A stretch of 64,000 nt of DNA, taken from Chondrilla cf. caribensis (taxonomy: Eukaryota > Porifera > Demospongiae > Chondrillida > Chondrillidae). Positions within the stretch are counted from its first letter, which is position 1, and every line of letters begins with the position of its first letter. The notes below the pieces were generated by a model. It did not search any database. It saw only the letters and a program-made list of their open reading frames with translations, and was not told the origin of the DNA. Positions 13,501 through 28,500 of the stretch are shown here, piece by piece. The position numbers and the translations under genes were made by a program. Location: the NCBI GenBank assembly GCA_964020155.1, contig OZ026547.1:3948095-4012094 (forward strand), written 5' to 3'.

Positions 13501-16500
13501 CACCAGTGGCAATGGACAATATAGATCTAATGGTATCAGTCAGCTATAGAGATGTACCAGCTGCAGGGTGTAGAGTCCACCGTATATGGAGTGCATTTGA
13601 TGATGCAGACAACGTTGCCATGGAAACACAAATCATTTCTTTCATTAATCCCAGACCACTCAATGTGGTAGCATCAACTACTGCTAACATTCCATGTGGA
13701 AGTGTTAGAGAGATATTGGATGCAGCTTACGAACTCCACAATGACTTTGTAGTTAGTCATCCATGTGACAGACTGGTTAATATCACCTATGCAGACTCTT
13801 CTGAGGTTAACCGCTGTGGTTTCAGCTTTGTCCGTACATGGTCTTTGGCAGATGATTGTGGAATGACAAGCTCCTTCCAGCAGACTATCAGAGTTCTGGA
13901 GCCACAGTACCCCGATCGACCTATGAATGGAGAGACTAATGTTGAAATTTACCAAAGCCTCAATTGGCCACAATATACAGGAGCATATAGCTATAAAGTG
14001 TTTGTATGGAGATTTGGATCACCAAGACCACATAATAACACTGCTGAAGTGACAACCCGTTACTATAGACCACTCGAACCCTATCCATCAGGTACTAGGC
14101 TTCTTTGGCAAATTATGTACTCTTTAAGTGCTAATACATCAGTTCCTAGTCCCATATGGGGATTTGAGACACGCTCTTTTGTTGATCTTGTGGTTTCATC
14201 TCTGTCTATTCCATCCTATGCTTATTCTGGTGACGAATTTGAACTTTCTTGGACTGTTATCAATTCTGGCAACATTACAACACGACGTCCAAATTGGTAT
14301 GATGCCATTTTCATCAGCCGAAACACAGATGGAAGTGACAGGAGAAGGGTGAGGTTGATAAGGCAAAGAAGATATTTAGATCCCAATGATGGCTACACGT
14401 CAGCAACAAGTGTGATGCTGAATGAAGATGATTTGGGGAATTTTTTCGTTTTTGTGGAAACGGATCATTATTCTTCGGTATGTTCTAGGTGTGTATATTG
14501 CTTGAGCCATGTGAAATATCATGGTACTCTTTATATTATCATTCATAAACATTAAATTTTAAACCCTGGACTGAATCCTCTAAGTACTACACACATGTGT
14601 ATGTATTATGATGATATATTATTGTGCTTAAATTTGTAGGTTGAAGAAATTGATAGAGACAACAACGTTAAAGTGAGTGCCTTTGCACTTGAAGTGAAGT
14701 TAACTCCGCCTCCTAACCTTGTTGTGATGTCAACAAGATTCATCCAATCAACATATTCAGGTGATTACAATTATTCCCCTGTTACAGACACACAATTATT
14801 TGACTATATTGTTCCTATCGCAAACTGATTTATTTAGGAGAACCATTAGCTGTAACATGGACAGTCTCCAATGAGGGTACAGGATTAACAGCCAGTAACA
14901 CTTGGCGTGATGTTTGTTTCTTGTCAATGGATATGATTTTGGGTGAGCTATATTCCTTTGGTGTATAACTTTGGGTGGGCATGTCAACCATGTCTATATA
15001 TGTATATTTATGTATATGAAAATTGTCATAATATCAATTATAAACATCTATCAACAACCTGTATTTTTCATGTACAATAGATAAAGGAGACACACTGCTG
15101 ACCACTGAACTGGTTCAAGGCTATCTTACAGCTGGAAACAGCTATACCAAAAGTGCAATGGTGGAAATTCCCAATGCCATATATGGTACTTATTACATCA
15201 TCATAGTAACAGATTCGGATGATGATGTGTACGAGTATCTCAGCGAGGATGATAACACTCACACCTCAGAAGTGAGTCAATAACTTGTGCATTTCATGCT
15301 GTAGACAAGATAACACAATTAGTGATATTATATAAACCTAATAATAGTGCAATTTATCATTTTATTAACTTGGGGGCATTTCCAGTTATTTTCTATTAGT
15401 GGAAACCTGATTTATGTCAAGAGGTGCAAAATTGATTTCTTTGTACTTTGTAATTCAATAACTAATTTTACATGCTTAGTTTTATGAAGAGTTCATTTTT
15501 TGGATGTATTTGTATGCATTAACAATAATAAATATCTTTCAATTAACCTCTGGGCCTTGACTGAGGTTGTCTAGTCATCTCCCTATTACTGCTGGTCTAT
15601 GTATTTGCTGCCTTTTCAGCCATGGTCTTCAAGGGCCATTTGGTACAATTTTTTGTCCTTTAGGCTACAGTTTTTGACAAGCAAAAAGTCCTGTGGCCAA
15701 CTATGGCTTGTGTATTTCTTTGAATTCTGCAAAGATTAACACATTGTTTACTTACATGGGTACATGTGTGCACAAACATAATCCCAGCATGTATATCATG
15801 GCTAAGTACTTTTAATCCACACAGAAAATTGGTATGATAAAATTTTCAAAAAGAATGCAGGACTTTATATAATTGTTTATGTTGTATATATACTAACGAT
15901 ATTTGTGGATTGTGTATTTTATGTTACTTATAATATTATGTAAATGTTTATTCTTCTCCTCAAACAAAATCTAGTCAAGTTTGGAGATATTGCTATCACC
16001 ACCTCCGGATCTCATTGTGTCATCAGTGGTTGTGAACGATACCTATGTCACTGGTAACACGATGAAAGTACAGTATCAAGTTAGCAATGAAGGTAGTGGA
16101 GAGCCATTTGAAAGATTCTGGCAGGATCAAGTGGTACGTGTGTGCAGCTCATGTGTGATAAATCCACTGTCAGAAAATATTCATACTCATACCTGTAATA
16201 ACAATTCAATGTATATAATACTGTTCATGCGTACATATGCATACAGTACATTGCTCATAATATTCAATTCAGGGTAGCATTATTCGTGACTGCAATCTTA
16301 AGTTGAAATACCGAAACTTATATAGTGTGTGTGTGCTTACACATGTAATAACTGTTGCATTATGGAAATGTCTGATATCATATTATTATGTATCTGTGCG
16401 CTCTGTACATGATGTTCTAGTACTGTAAAATAGTACACAGATCGAATGTCAAGTCTTTGCAGTTTCTTGTTAGAAAAAACTTTATATAGATGAATATCAC

Positions 16501-19500
16501 TTGATTTAGGGTTATCACAATCTATCATATGTATATACACACTTTACATTAATCTTCTGTCGCACTCTGTCATATTATACATATACTTATGCCATTGTAT
16601 TGTCAAAATTTCATTATTATAGGTACTAACATCAAGTGTCTCTACAAGATCAGTTGTTTTGAGTACAAAAGCATTTGCTGGTAGCATAGAGCCATTTCAG
16701 TCATACACAAGGGAAGTTGAATACTACATATCTCCTAATATGCAGCCTGGCCTCTACAATCTAACAGTACACACTGACTACAACAACAAAGTTTTCGAGT
16801 TTAACAAAGAGAATAACAATGTAAAATGGCAGTCAGTTGAGATTGAAGAAAAGTTATCGGACCTTCAGGTTATTTCTGAAGATGTCTCAGTTACCACACT
16901 CACAACTGTGGAAGGCAATTCGTTTTTGGTGAACTACAGTATTGTGAACAATGGTGAAGGATCTGCAATAGGTGCCCCATGGACAGATAAGATTGCTGTA
17001 TCAAAGACATCACACTTCTCTAGGCAGTCGAGTAGGCTACTGGCAAGTTTCGTACAGAAAATCAGGCATATAGATAGTGGAAGTGGGTACTCCGTTGTCA
17101 ATTTACTCGTTGACATTCCCTCTGCACTGTTTGACAATGTGTATGTTCATGTACTTGTGGACTATGATGGTAAAGTCAAAGAAGAACAAGAAACGAATAA
17201 TGTCTATAGTAAAGGACCAATTTTACTTTCACCAGTGTTTGCAAATCTCACAATTGTGTCCTTTGCTAATGAGAAAAATGGTTCTAATGTGTTCTCAGGC
17301 GACATGATAACCCTTACATGGAATGTGTCGAATACAGGAAATGGTCAGATTAAAAACATAAGATGGGTTGATGGAATTTATCTTTCTTCAACCCCAGTGA
17401 GAAGTGATTCCTCAAGAAAATTAGGACAAGCTGCTAATTTCAGGAATTTATTACCTGATGAGCAATATCGCCAGTCTCTAGCAGTCACCATCCCTGAGGG
17501 ATTATTTGGTGGATATTATTTAATTCTGGTCACTGACATTTTCGATCGTTTGGTGAACAGCACTGCTACATCAGCTGTTTATGTGGAACTATCCATTCCA
17601 CCAACTCCTGACTTTGAGGTTACATTTTTGACATACACAAAAACTCAGAATAAACTTTCCCTATCGTGGACTGTCACTAATAATGGTAACAGTATGAGGA
17701 GAGAAGGCACTTGGATTGACGCTGTTTTTCTTTCTGAAGAAATAAATTTCAATGCCAGTTCAGCCATTCGCATAGGACAATCAACCATCAGAGCTCAATT
17801 AAAGACTCTTCAGCAGTACTCTACATCTCGTTCACTATTGTTACCTTCTATGCTGAGTGGTACATTCTTCATTTTCGTGCAATGTGATACCTTTAATGCT
17901 ATCCTTGAAGTTAGTGGAGAAGACAATAACTTTGGTACGAGTAATACTACCCTGGTCATAGGAAGTCCTCCCATGCCACACCTTAGAGTAGAAGTGACTT
18001 CCAAATTACCTACAGGTGCTCTTAAAGCTGGACAAGACCTCACTATTCAATATGAAGTAACAAATGAAGGAGATGGTAAATTATCAATGACTTCTTGGAC
18101 TGATGGTATTTATCTCTACCCCACAACAAATGCTGATAAGGAAACAGTTTTGGCTGATGGGATATTTCTAAAAGAGATTCTGCATAACAGACAGTTAGAA
18201 ACAGGGGAAAAGTTGGTCATTTCAACTGATGCAAGAGTTCCTTTCGATATTGACCAAACCTTGTTCCTGTACGTATTAGTAGATGTGAACAGGAAACTAG
18301 AGGTGAACTCCAATACTGCTGCTGCAGTTCCACTGACTTACACCACTCAGGCTATTGTGATTGAACCAGGAGAATTACCAGATTTGATTGGTGTGCCTCC
18401 AGTACAAGATCTTACTCTTCAAAGTGGAAGACCCTACAATGTTACATTCACTGTGATTAATATTGGAAATGGTACCATCAATAGATTATGGTATGATGCT
18501 ATTATTCTTAGTTTTGATCCTTATCTTGATCCATTTGATATCAAACTCAAATCTGAACTACGTAGAAGTGGTCTTGCATACAATGAAACATATTCTCAGA
18601 GTGTGGAAATGTTCATTCCGTACGACCTCTCTTATCCTGAGTACTACCTAATTTATCATGTTGATGTCCAAAACCATATTGGAGAAATCAATGAAGAAAA
18701 CAACATTGTTAGCAAGCTAATCACAATTCAGTCCCTATAGCTAGCACAGACCTTTCTGTTAGTGGAGTATCATTTGTTCCGCCAAGAGTAGAATATGGAG
18801 AAGGTATGTTTGTTCCCTAAACTATTGCTGAACTCTGTCTTACACTTGTATGTGTATACCAGACACTGGCACCTACATGAAAGTAGTCTGAATTTTTGCT
18901 TTTACAACAGTAATAATTCCATTAATTCTTACCAATGATTTGATATCCTTAATTATACATAGATCATGCACCATTAATTTCATTCCAATGATGTTGTATA
19001 TAATGTGTATACAGCAACACTGATTGAAGGATTGTTAGTTCATACTCTACTTTGCCATGGCAGTTTTTCTTACTAATATATTTTAGCTAATGAATCCAGG
19101 TATACCGTATAGCGGGAAAATTTTGAAACAGTGTGCTTATTATTGCACTTTATGTGACTTTGACTCAATCTACAATTTATTGATTTTCAATTAATTTCTA
19201 CATAGTTATGCAAGCTGACTGGCTGATTAGAAACAATGGCAGTCTTCATGCTAATGGATACAAGTGCGATACAGTGTATTTATCAGATGACAGAAACTGG
19301 GATATTGATGATCCCCAGCTCGGTACTCCTCAGTGCTCACAATTCAGCATCTCTCCCTACAATTCAACAATGGCAGATTCCATGTATGAATACAGTGTCA
19401 GAGTTCCATTTGTTTCTCAGCAGCAGTACCATGTGGTTGTGAGGTCCAGGAGTAACATTAGAGACGTTAACTTGGAGAACAATTTGCAGTTTTCAACATC

Positions 19501-22500
19501 CTTCATATCCATCGAAGCTGAAACACTACAATTGAACACGGTAACCACTGTCAATATTACAACAGGTCAAGATCGAGTTTTCAGGATTGACAATATTCCC
19601 GCCAAAGAAGCTTTGATTGCTACACTGAACAGTGACCAAAATACAACCATCCATCGATTATTAATGCGGTACAGGACCCCACCAACTGGGTTTGATTTTG
19701 ATGCTTCATCATTAGTACCCCTGGCCTCAAATCAGAGAGTAACTGTACAAAATACAAAGAGTGGATCATATTACCTCAAAGTTGAAAGTTCTGGATTGGA
19801 AGTAGATAATTATGAGATTGAACTGCTTGTGAAAATAGCGTCCTTTGAAATTTTGGATATTAGTCCAAGGCGAGCTGCTCCACTTGGTAGTGTGACACTG
19901 TCTATTCAGGGTACTTTGTTTGGATATTCATTGGAGGCCGCTCTGGTTGATTCAAATCAGCTCACCAGATCCATTGCTAGTAACGTTTATTGGTATAGTT
20001 CAGAGAAAGTTGTTGCTACATTCAATGTCACAAACATCTCCATTGGTTACTATTGTGTACAACTTCTAGATGTCAGTGAAGGATCTGTAGCTATACTGAA
20101 CAGTAGTCTCCAAATTATTTCTGGCATACCAGGAAAATTGTCAATCAGCACTGAATCTCCAAGGCCCCTCAGATCTGGGGAGAATGGAACTGCTACAGTC
20201 CATATTAGGAATATTGGTTATACTGACATTCCAACACCCCTTCTTGTCCTTCAGTCCTCCGAAAGGTTATCTTTCAGTTTGATGGTCAGAGGCTTTGAGG
20301 AGAAGCCCACCCCGTACTTTGTATTCTTTCCTATACCAGCTGAAGGACCTGGCGGGATAATCCCACCTCAGAGTCTGAATCAATTGTTATTTAAAGTGTT
20401 TCCAAATGAAGACTTTGTTGGCCGTGAGATTCTACAACTAAGTCAGATTGAGGCTACAAATGAATTTCATGACTTTGTATATAATAAAGAATCTCTCAGA
20501 CCTTCAGTGGTCCCTGATGATGTTTGGGATATAATTTGGGAAAACTTTCTGGATTCATGCGGCACATCATGGGAAAGTTTTCAGAGTAGGATGAATGAGG
20601 TTTCAAACACACTGAGTTTAAGAGATGACAAGGTTTATTCTCTCAACCAACTCGTAAATTACCAACTGAAAATAGCTGATGGTTTGCTATCAGGTATGTA
20701 CCTGTTTGTACTGTATCTAGTACAATCATTTTTGTAAATCAACTGACAATGATGCTTCTGTAAGTGTTTGTTATAAGTTCTTGTTATATAATACTCTGTA
20801 TCAATTGTGGTAGATATGTTAATGTCATTAGTTGTGTTCATGTATACGTAACCAGTCTGTGAATATTATAAAGGTATATTCACATCTACTCAGACCTTCA
20901 GGGTATAGTATAGTTAGGTATGAATAGATAAGATGCATGGTACTGTAATTTTTGATGCTCACAGTTTTTGTAACATACCATAATGATTATTACTGCATAT
21001 TATATCTTGTTTATGTGAAGTATTTTTCCTTGCAGGTCACACAATATTGGATGTGGCTGATCTTTATGAAGAAAGCTATGATGGACCCTTATTCTTTACT
21101 TTTCAGAGGTCATATTCACCATATGTTTCCAAACGCAGAACATCTGGGCCACTGGGGCGAGGATGGACACTTCCTTGGTGGTGAGCCATGCCAGCCTTAC
21201 CATATACAATCAACACCATTTTATTCGCAATGGTTTCTAGAGAAACTAGACTATAATACAGTGCCAGCCATAAAACAAAACAATTGTCACTTATATGTGT
21301 TGTGAAAATGGCACTGTGCTGGAAAGGTAAATTACTAATCTTCAACTCTTGTACTTTCTGTACCAATGTGTGGTGAAAGATTTCTATCGAACTATCCATA
21401 TCAGACTTTTGGTGCTTGTTATGAGGCAAAAACTAAGGAAGCGTGAAACATCCATAAAAGCTTCTTAATCCAAACACTATCAGAAATCTAAATGAGAAGA
21501 TTTTGTTTTTTGTTACCAAGTTTAGAACAGGTCAGACAATCTCAAGAATAGATCAGATTATTGCATTCAAACTGCATTCCTATTGATGTATACGGACCTA
21601 TTGCACCAATTAATACATGCAGTTAACCCGTAGTTGATGCAAGGTGCATTTATTCGAGAGGCAATACCCTGAAATAACACTTCTTGAACACGATTATGGC
21701 ATCGCATTTAATAGATATTTTTAATAACTTTATTTCTGGTATAATGTCCTCCAATGCCCTGGCGGCCATTTACCTAACTCAAAGCCATCATTCTATTTCT
21801 TTTGGCTGGCACTCTATTATGTTCTTGTATTCTGTATATATATATATCTTTCACAGAATACATTCTATATGCATAACGTCACAGTACTTAGTCTATGTAT
21901 TATCAGCTAATCACTTTGTCATTTCTATAGGGAAATGCAAATTGTTGTCATGTCTTCCAACAAAGTTAACCTTGTACAGGAGAGGGAAGAGATACCGTTT
22001 ATTTTAGTTCAGAATGAACCTTTGAGAATATATGGGAATCCACAACATGGAGAGATAATTGTACAGCATAATGGTGAGGGTGAAAGTACTATGTATGTTT
22101 GTATCCAAATCAGTTGTACTGGCTATGAATTGTTTCATGAATCAATAGTTATTTTATCAATGGATTTTTAAGTTTTACGTACTGTATAGGTATATATGGT
22201 GAAGGTGTTCAAAGAGTTACATGTTGTAATGCATATGTATATAGTGGAAACTCGTTAGGACAACCCTTAAGGGATCAACAAAATTAGTACTTGTTATCAG
22301 ATTCCCTTCTTATCAGGATTTTACTACGTATATGCACATTACTACAGCGAACTGAGTGTTGCTTGGAAATAGGATCATATTAAGCAGCAGTTTGTCTCAA
22401 GAGTGTTTATCTTAATGAGTTTCCACTGTATTACTATTACTGCATTATGTGCTAATACAATAACAAACTGAATGTGTAAGTTATCACCCAATTCAGTCAG

Positions 22501-25500
22501 CCATTCTAAAGCTCTAAGGAAAGATTTATTAAGACGTTACATACATCTATGTTTATAGTGTTGACAGTGCAGTGGAGATTTATTAATTGGCCACAATTGG
22601 TTCAGGGAAAATTTGGTGGATTAATGATATGGCAGATTATACAGATTTTCTTCAAGATGTCTCCTTCTGTTCTTTGTTCAAATTATACATTCTAATTTGC
22701 AATTCTATTCTAGTAATTCTGCAAGTATTTCTTGCTTTGTCTTTTGGATTCCTCTCTCCACAATCGCAAATCTTGTTCTACTTCGTTGTCAGGTCAATTC
22801 TAGAATGGCTTGCTGTTTTTTGCTCTACACAAATGAAGTTTCTTGAAAGAGATTATCTGTAACTGAAGCCCATAGGAAAGTACAAATTGGTATGCCAAAA
22901 AATGGCAGATGGCGGAATTGCAAATGAACAACTACATCTATGGTGTAGCCTAACAAGCATAATAATTATTCTTTTCATAATAATATGGCAGATTTAACTG
23001 GGGGTGGATTAATGTACATTCACTGTAGTAATTTTCCTCATTTCCTTACTGCTATCATGGAATATCTTGATATCTTGTATCCATTTATCCATCTATTTAT
23101 CTGTCACATATAATACACATGTATTATAATGAGTAAACACTTTATTACGGTACATGTCGCGAGAAACTAGAATTTTTCCGCAGATCTGCCGCATAGGATA
23201 TCCGTGTATAGCTGTGCAGCAAGTTGTTGATATCCGTGAACACTCTGTGGAATGGTCATCTGGCACCTGTGGCAAGAGAAACGTACGTAGATAGGTACGG
23301 TAGTCCGAAGTTTCTATGCGGTAGTTTGCAATTGTCACGGTGTTCAGACTGAAATTTGCTCCTAACAGGTTTGTCCGAATTGATTTTTTCAGCGTGACAT
23401 TACGCTCTCGGAAGCCCAAATTGTGAGCAAAGATATTGTCAGCGTCTGATCTCTAGTGCCGCCATATTTTCAACATCGTATAGCTATAGCCAGCCCCTTT
23501 TCTGATCGCTTCCTCATTTGGAAGCTGGAGAAGGAAATAATAAGGAAGCAATCAGTTCATTTGTATACACGTCGTCGTACGTTAGTAGCTATAGAATCTT
23601 CTTCGGAAACCAAACAGATTATGTACTAGCCCGACTTCTACTATTAAAATTTATTTCATAAAATTGGAACATGTTCCTTTAATAGTACGTATGTTTGTAG
23701 CCACACCTCGCTCAAGCAGTTTTTGCCTTCTTCGGAAAGCCGTATACGTACCTCTATTCCCCTTCTGCGGAAAGCGTTCCACAAACGTTTCGCGGACATT
23801 TTGCAGACTGCTCACATACGTTCTGCGGAAATTTTCACGGACATTCACTGATTACCGCGACGGCAAACCGCGGAAATCGGCGGAAAAATTCAAGTTTCTC
23901 GCGCCATGTACCGTATAAGGAGGAGATTTAGTTGACTGCATTAGCATTCTCTTGATATGTTATAATAATTGGTCTATGAAGAGAATTCTAATGCAGCCAA
24001 GTGAACTAAATTATCGAAGCATAAACATAATATAATGTATGCATTATTATATAAAAGAATGTATACATACATAAAAAATAGATTCTATCAACTGTGTTAT
24101 TGTTATGATTATATTCTCACTAAACAATCTGCAGGTTATGAATATGAACCTCCAGGCTCTGAGTACAAATATCATTTCAAATCATCTACGGGACATTTGG
24201 AAAACATCACCACACTGTTTGACAACGATGTTATTATTACTGTTGAGTACAACAACACACAACTTCCTCAATACTTTAGACGTTCTGATGGAGATCAATT
24301 GAATGTTGTCTACAATGAGAATAAACTAATCAGTTCTGTTAGCTTGGTTGATCGATATGGCAATGTGAAGTATAGTAGGTCAGTTTGAACGTGCACTATA
24401 TACGTAGCATATAAAATATTTATAATGTCATAATAATTATATAAAGTTTACTATTATGGATATATTTTGTCCATATTTTTCTAGTTTCTATACTTACGAT
24501 GCAAGTGCTCAATATCTGGTACAAGTAACTGTTGATGGAGATTGTGCAGTATGATTATAATGAAGATGGTGACTTGATAAGGGTATTGTATGCAACTGGT
24601 GAACAGACTTCATTCAGGTACAATGCCAACAGCTTCCTGTCTTTGGTAGCAACCTACACAGAAAGAGAAGATCTGCTATCATCGATGGAATTTCTGTATC
24701 ATTGGAATGGGAGAGTTCAGATGACAATAATGCCAGAAAACAAAACTACAAATGCTTTCTTTGATACATCTGGAGAAATTCTCCATGTCACAACAAACGA
24801 CAGCACACCATTCACGCAGGTTAATGAACCTGAACTTGGAAGGAAGTTGATCCGTAGTGGCAGTCAGGTACATTCCTTGTTTGTGGTTGTGGTTCACTTT
24901 GCATCGTATGTACTGCACATACAGTATTATGTCATAAAAATCTCTGTTGGTGATAATGAAAATTGTACATACAGCACACTGGATTTATATTGCAATTGTG
25001 TAAATTTTGTGTTCCATCTGGATGTACGGTAGGCACCAAAATAAACTTTGCATTCCATTCCGTCTAAACGTGGCTTCGCACTTTTTGCCTACAGAAATAA
25101 AACGAAACGGAATGAAACGGAACTTGCGAATAGACAGAGAGAACGAAATATGTTGATTTGAACGTATTCTATCGAAGTACAGAATGATTTGGCTAGATAC
25201 TCGATTATGAAGATCTCGTCGCTTTAGTACCGAATAAAACTACCACAAATGGATTCGTCTAAGCAGTGGAGACATCTTCTGGAATGAAGAATATGGCGTT
25301 TCTCGATCGATTGATTTAGTGAACACACCTCTTGATAAATTTACATATTATGACCCATCCCTGTAGTATGATTTCCTTCTTCTCTCAAACGAACTTGGAT
25401 AGTAGGTGATTTGATGCCATTTGAATAGTGAACTACAATACTCTGCTTTCTTAATGGCTATAGGCCATGGTTGCTCCATCGCACATCTCTCCGGAGTAAA

Positions 25501-28500
25501 TTGGACTTGAATGACACACGACCAAATGTACACACGTTTATAAAGTTGTGTTAGTTAGTGTTGATCAACACTGTTCGTTTTATGAGGAATAGAACGAAAC
25601 AAAATGGTACAGACAGACGGAAAAAAGACGAAAATGGAACAATCCGTTTGAGTGTTTCCTATTCGTCTGTACGAAATGGAACGCAAAGTTTATTTTGGCG
25701 CCTACCGTATGCACTTCAGCATGAGAAGACAACGTTAGTTATGTACTCCATGTGGTGCTTCTTATACAGTAGAACCTCTCTATCATGGGCACTTTGGACA
25801 TTTAATTTTCAGTCCTTATTACAGAGAGTTTCCTCAATACAAGGTCACTTAGTACACCACAGAACTACACTGGGACATAGAATGGTGTCATTATTACAGA
25901 GGTTTCCTCAATTCAGAGGTCCCTTAATACACTATAGTACTACACTGGGACACAGAATGGCATCTGTATTACAGTTTTCCTCAATTCAGAGGTTTGTAAT
26001 ATAGATTTTCTATGGTATAAGTACACATATGCCCCAGAATGCTTATTATTATGAGTCTGTTTGATACATTATGGATTGTGTTTAATATGTACGTATATTA
26101 TACAGTAGTAAATATGTATAGACAATCCTTGTTTCAATTTGATGAAACATAAGTCATTTCCTCAATACAACGCACAATGCTATAACTCTTCTCCTACCTT
26201 CAAGGTGATTTCACTGCTATCATATGATCCACAATCAAACTCGCTGTCTTCTGAAGATGCTAATGGAGATGTAACGGTGTTTATATTTGGAGAAGATTTT
26301 GGAGTTCGTACATTTGAAGACAGTGGAGGAAATGTCTATGGTTTTGAGGAAGATAATGAACAAAGAATATCACGACTTGTTTTTCCAGATAGTAGTAATA
26401 TTCAGTTGTCTTACGTAGGCAATGGTTCTCAATTGTTAAGTGAAGTTGTCAGACGAAGTGGTGCACGTGTAGAATACATCTATGATTCCAATGATAACTT
26501 GGTGAGTGTATGTTCACTTGTATGTATGCTGTTGCAAAAGTACAAAGTCAAACAACTCGTGTTTCTGCTGTTGGTGTTGGGATTGCTACATGTTGTATAT
26601 GTATGTTACGAAGTGGTGTTACATAAAAGGGCATAATTTAATGCTTTAGGTTTGGAAATCCATTAATGGTGATGAACAGAGTAGTGCAACATTTGATTAC
26701 AGCGATGAGCAGCAAATAGTGAGTGGTACCAACAATGTCGGCAGTGTGCTAATTGGTTATAACAGCCAAGGCTTACCAGAAAGAGTCACTTATCCAAATG
26801 GGCACACACTTTACTATGGATTTAATGGAAAGAATCAACGTACATACCTAGCTGACAACCATGGATTCAATGTCACTTATCATTACGATGAGAAGAACAG
26901 GCTGGCTGCAGTGAGAACTGCCTCAACTGGTGAAGCTATTGCTGAATGGGATTATGTAAACCACAGACAACCCGTCAAGAAGACTCTTGGAAATGGTGGC
27001 TACACTACTTACAAATATGATTCAACATTAGAAAGACTTCTTGAACTTCGTAACTATCTTCCAAATGGTACTATCCTGTCATACTTTGTGTACAATTATG
27101 ACAGAAACGGTCACTTGGAAAGGATGACATCTATGCAAGGCAATTGGTCATACATTTATGATGCATTTGGTCAACTGACAGGGTGGACTGATCCTAGAGG
27201 AGACAGTACAGAAATCGCATATGATAGTAGAAAGAATAGAATCACCATGACGATGGGCAATGTTAGTAGTGGATATTCCGTCAACAATCTCAACCAATAT
27301 ACTGCATTTGGGGATAATCAGACTTTCCAATATGATAGAGATGGAAATTTATTGAGGAAAATTGAATTAAATGGGGCAGAAACATTCAGATTTAGTGCAG
27401 AGGGAAGATTGACTGCAACTGAAACAGCAAACAAAAGGTTTGTACTGTATATTTGTACATAATTCTTGCATGTATGTTAATCAGCTGCAGGTACCTGTGA
27501 TGTCTTGTGCATGTTTAGCATACAGTAACTATTGTTCTTCAATAGCAATGACAACTGTACCACTGTAATCATGCAGGAGGGGCTCCAATCTACCTATGTT
27601 CGCTATATGCAATTAATTAGAAATTCCAACCAAGGTTATATACTACTGAAACATGCATTCAATTGGAAGTTCGTGTGCATGTATTATCAGACTAAACACA
27701 CATTTTGGAATAGACTATAGAAGCAGTAACAGATTTCATTAAGTTCTTAGCGAGAGTTTATCACTGAATTTAGTAGCAATACATACGTGTGCTTGTGTGT
27801 GTCATTTGCACCTTAATCTGTTAATTGGGGCGAGCCTAAGCGAGCCCCACACTTGTGAGTCAGCAACCTGCCCGCCTACGCTTCTGGTGTGGATATATAT
27901 ATATATATATATAAATATGCCTGCTTTATATATTTAGACCAACAATTTGGCGAGTACACACTAGGCACTTCAATATTGGTAGGGTTATTGCTTTTCAGTT
28001 GTCACTGTAGATTAATATTATAGCATTGACAGTTTTATGTTCACTGTAACTTTAAAACTTACATAATGTATACTATTGTTAACGTTGTGAAAACTGTTGA
28101 TCAAACATTGAATTTCTGCAGCTGTTCATACATCTACACTGCTCTGGGTAGCTTATATAAGAAAAACTGTACTGACTCAACATCAGTTACTTACATTGTG
28201 GATCCATTTGGTTCTTTTGGAAATGATATTGTTGCTGAAGTGAGTAGGTTTGTGTTCATACATGTTGTTACATACGTATATGCATGTACCTATTTTGTTT
28301 AACGGTGATCTTGTAATTTTTCTCAAAAGGACCTTTATTACTTTTTGTCTTGTTGAACTCATACTGTCTATATATCCTAAAAGATTACTGTATAAGATTT
28401 ACACAGTTCACCTGCTCTTATGTGGGAGCCAAGCACACATACACTCATACATGCAAGTCTTTGGATTAGTTCTAATTCTATATATTAACAATTAATATTT

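Noticed and set aside
18706..18740. A 35-nt intron to explain the frame change in exon 18
   Set aside because: Far shorter than any other intron here and without a usable branch region; a missing C is simpler.
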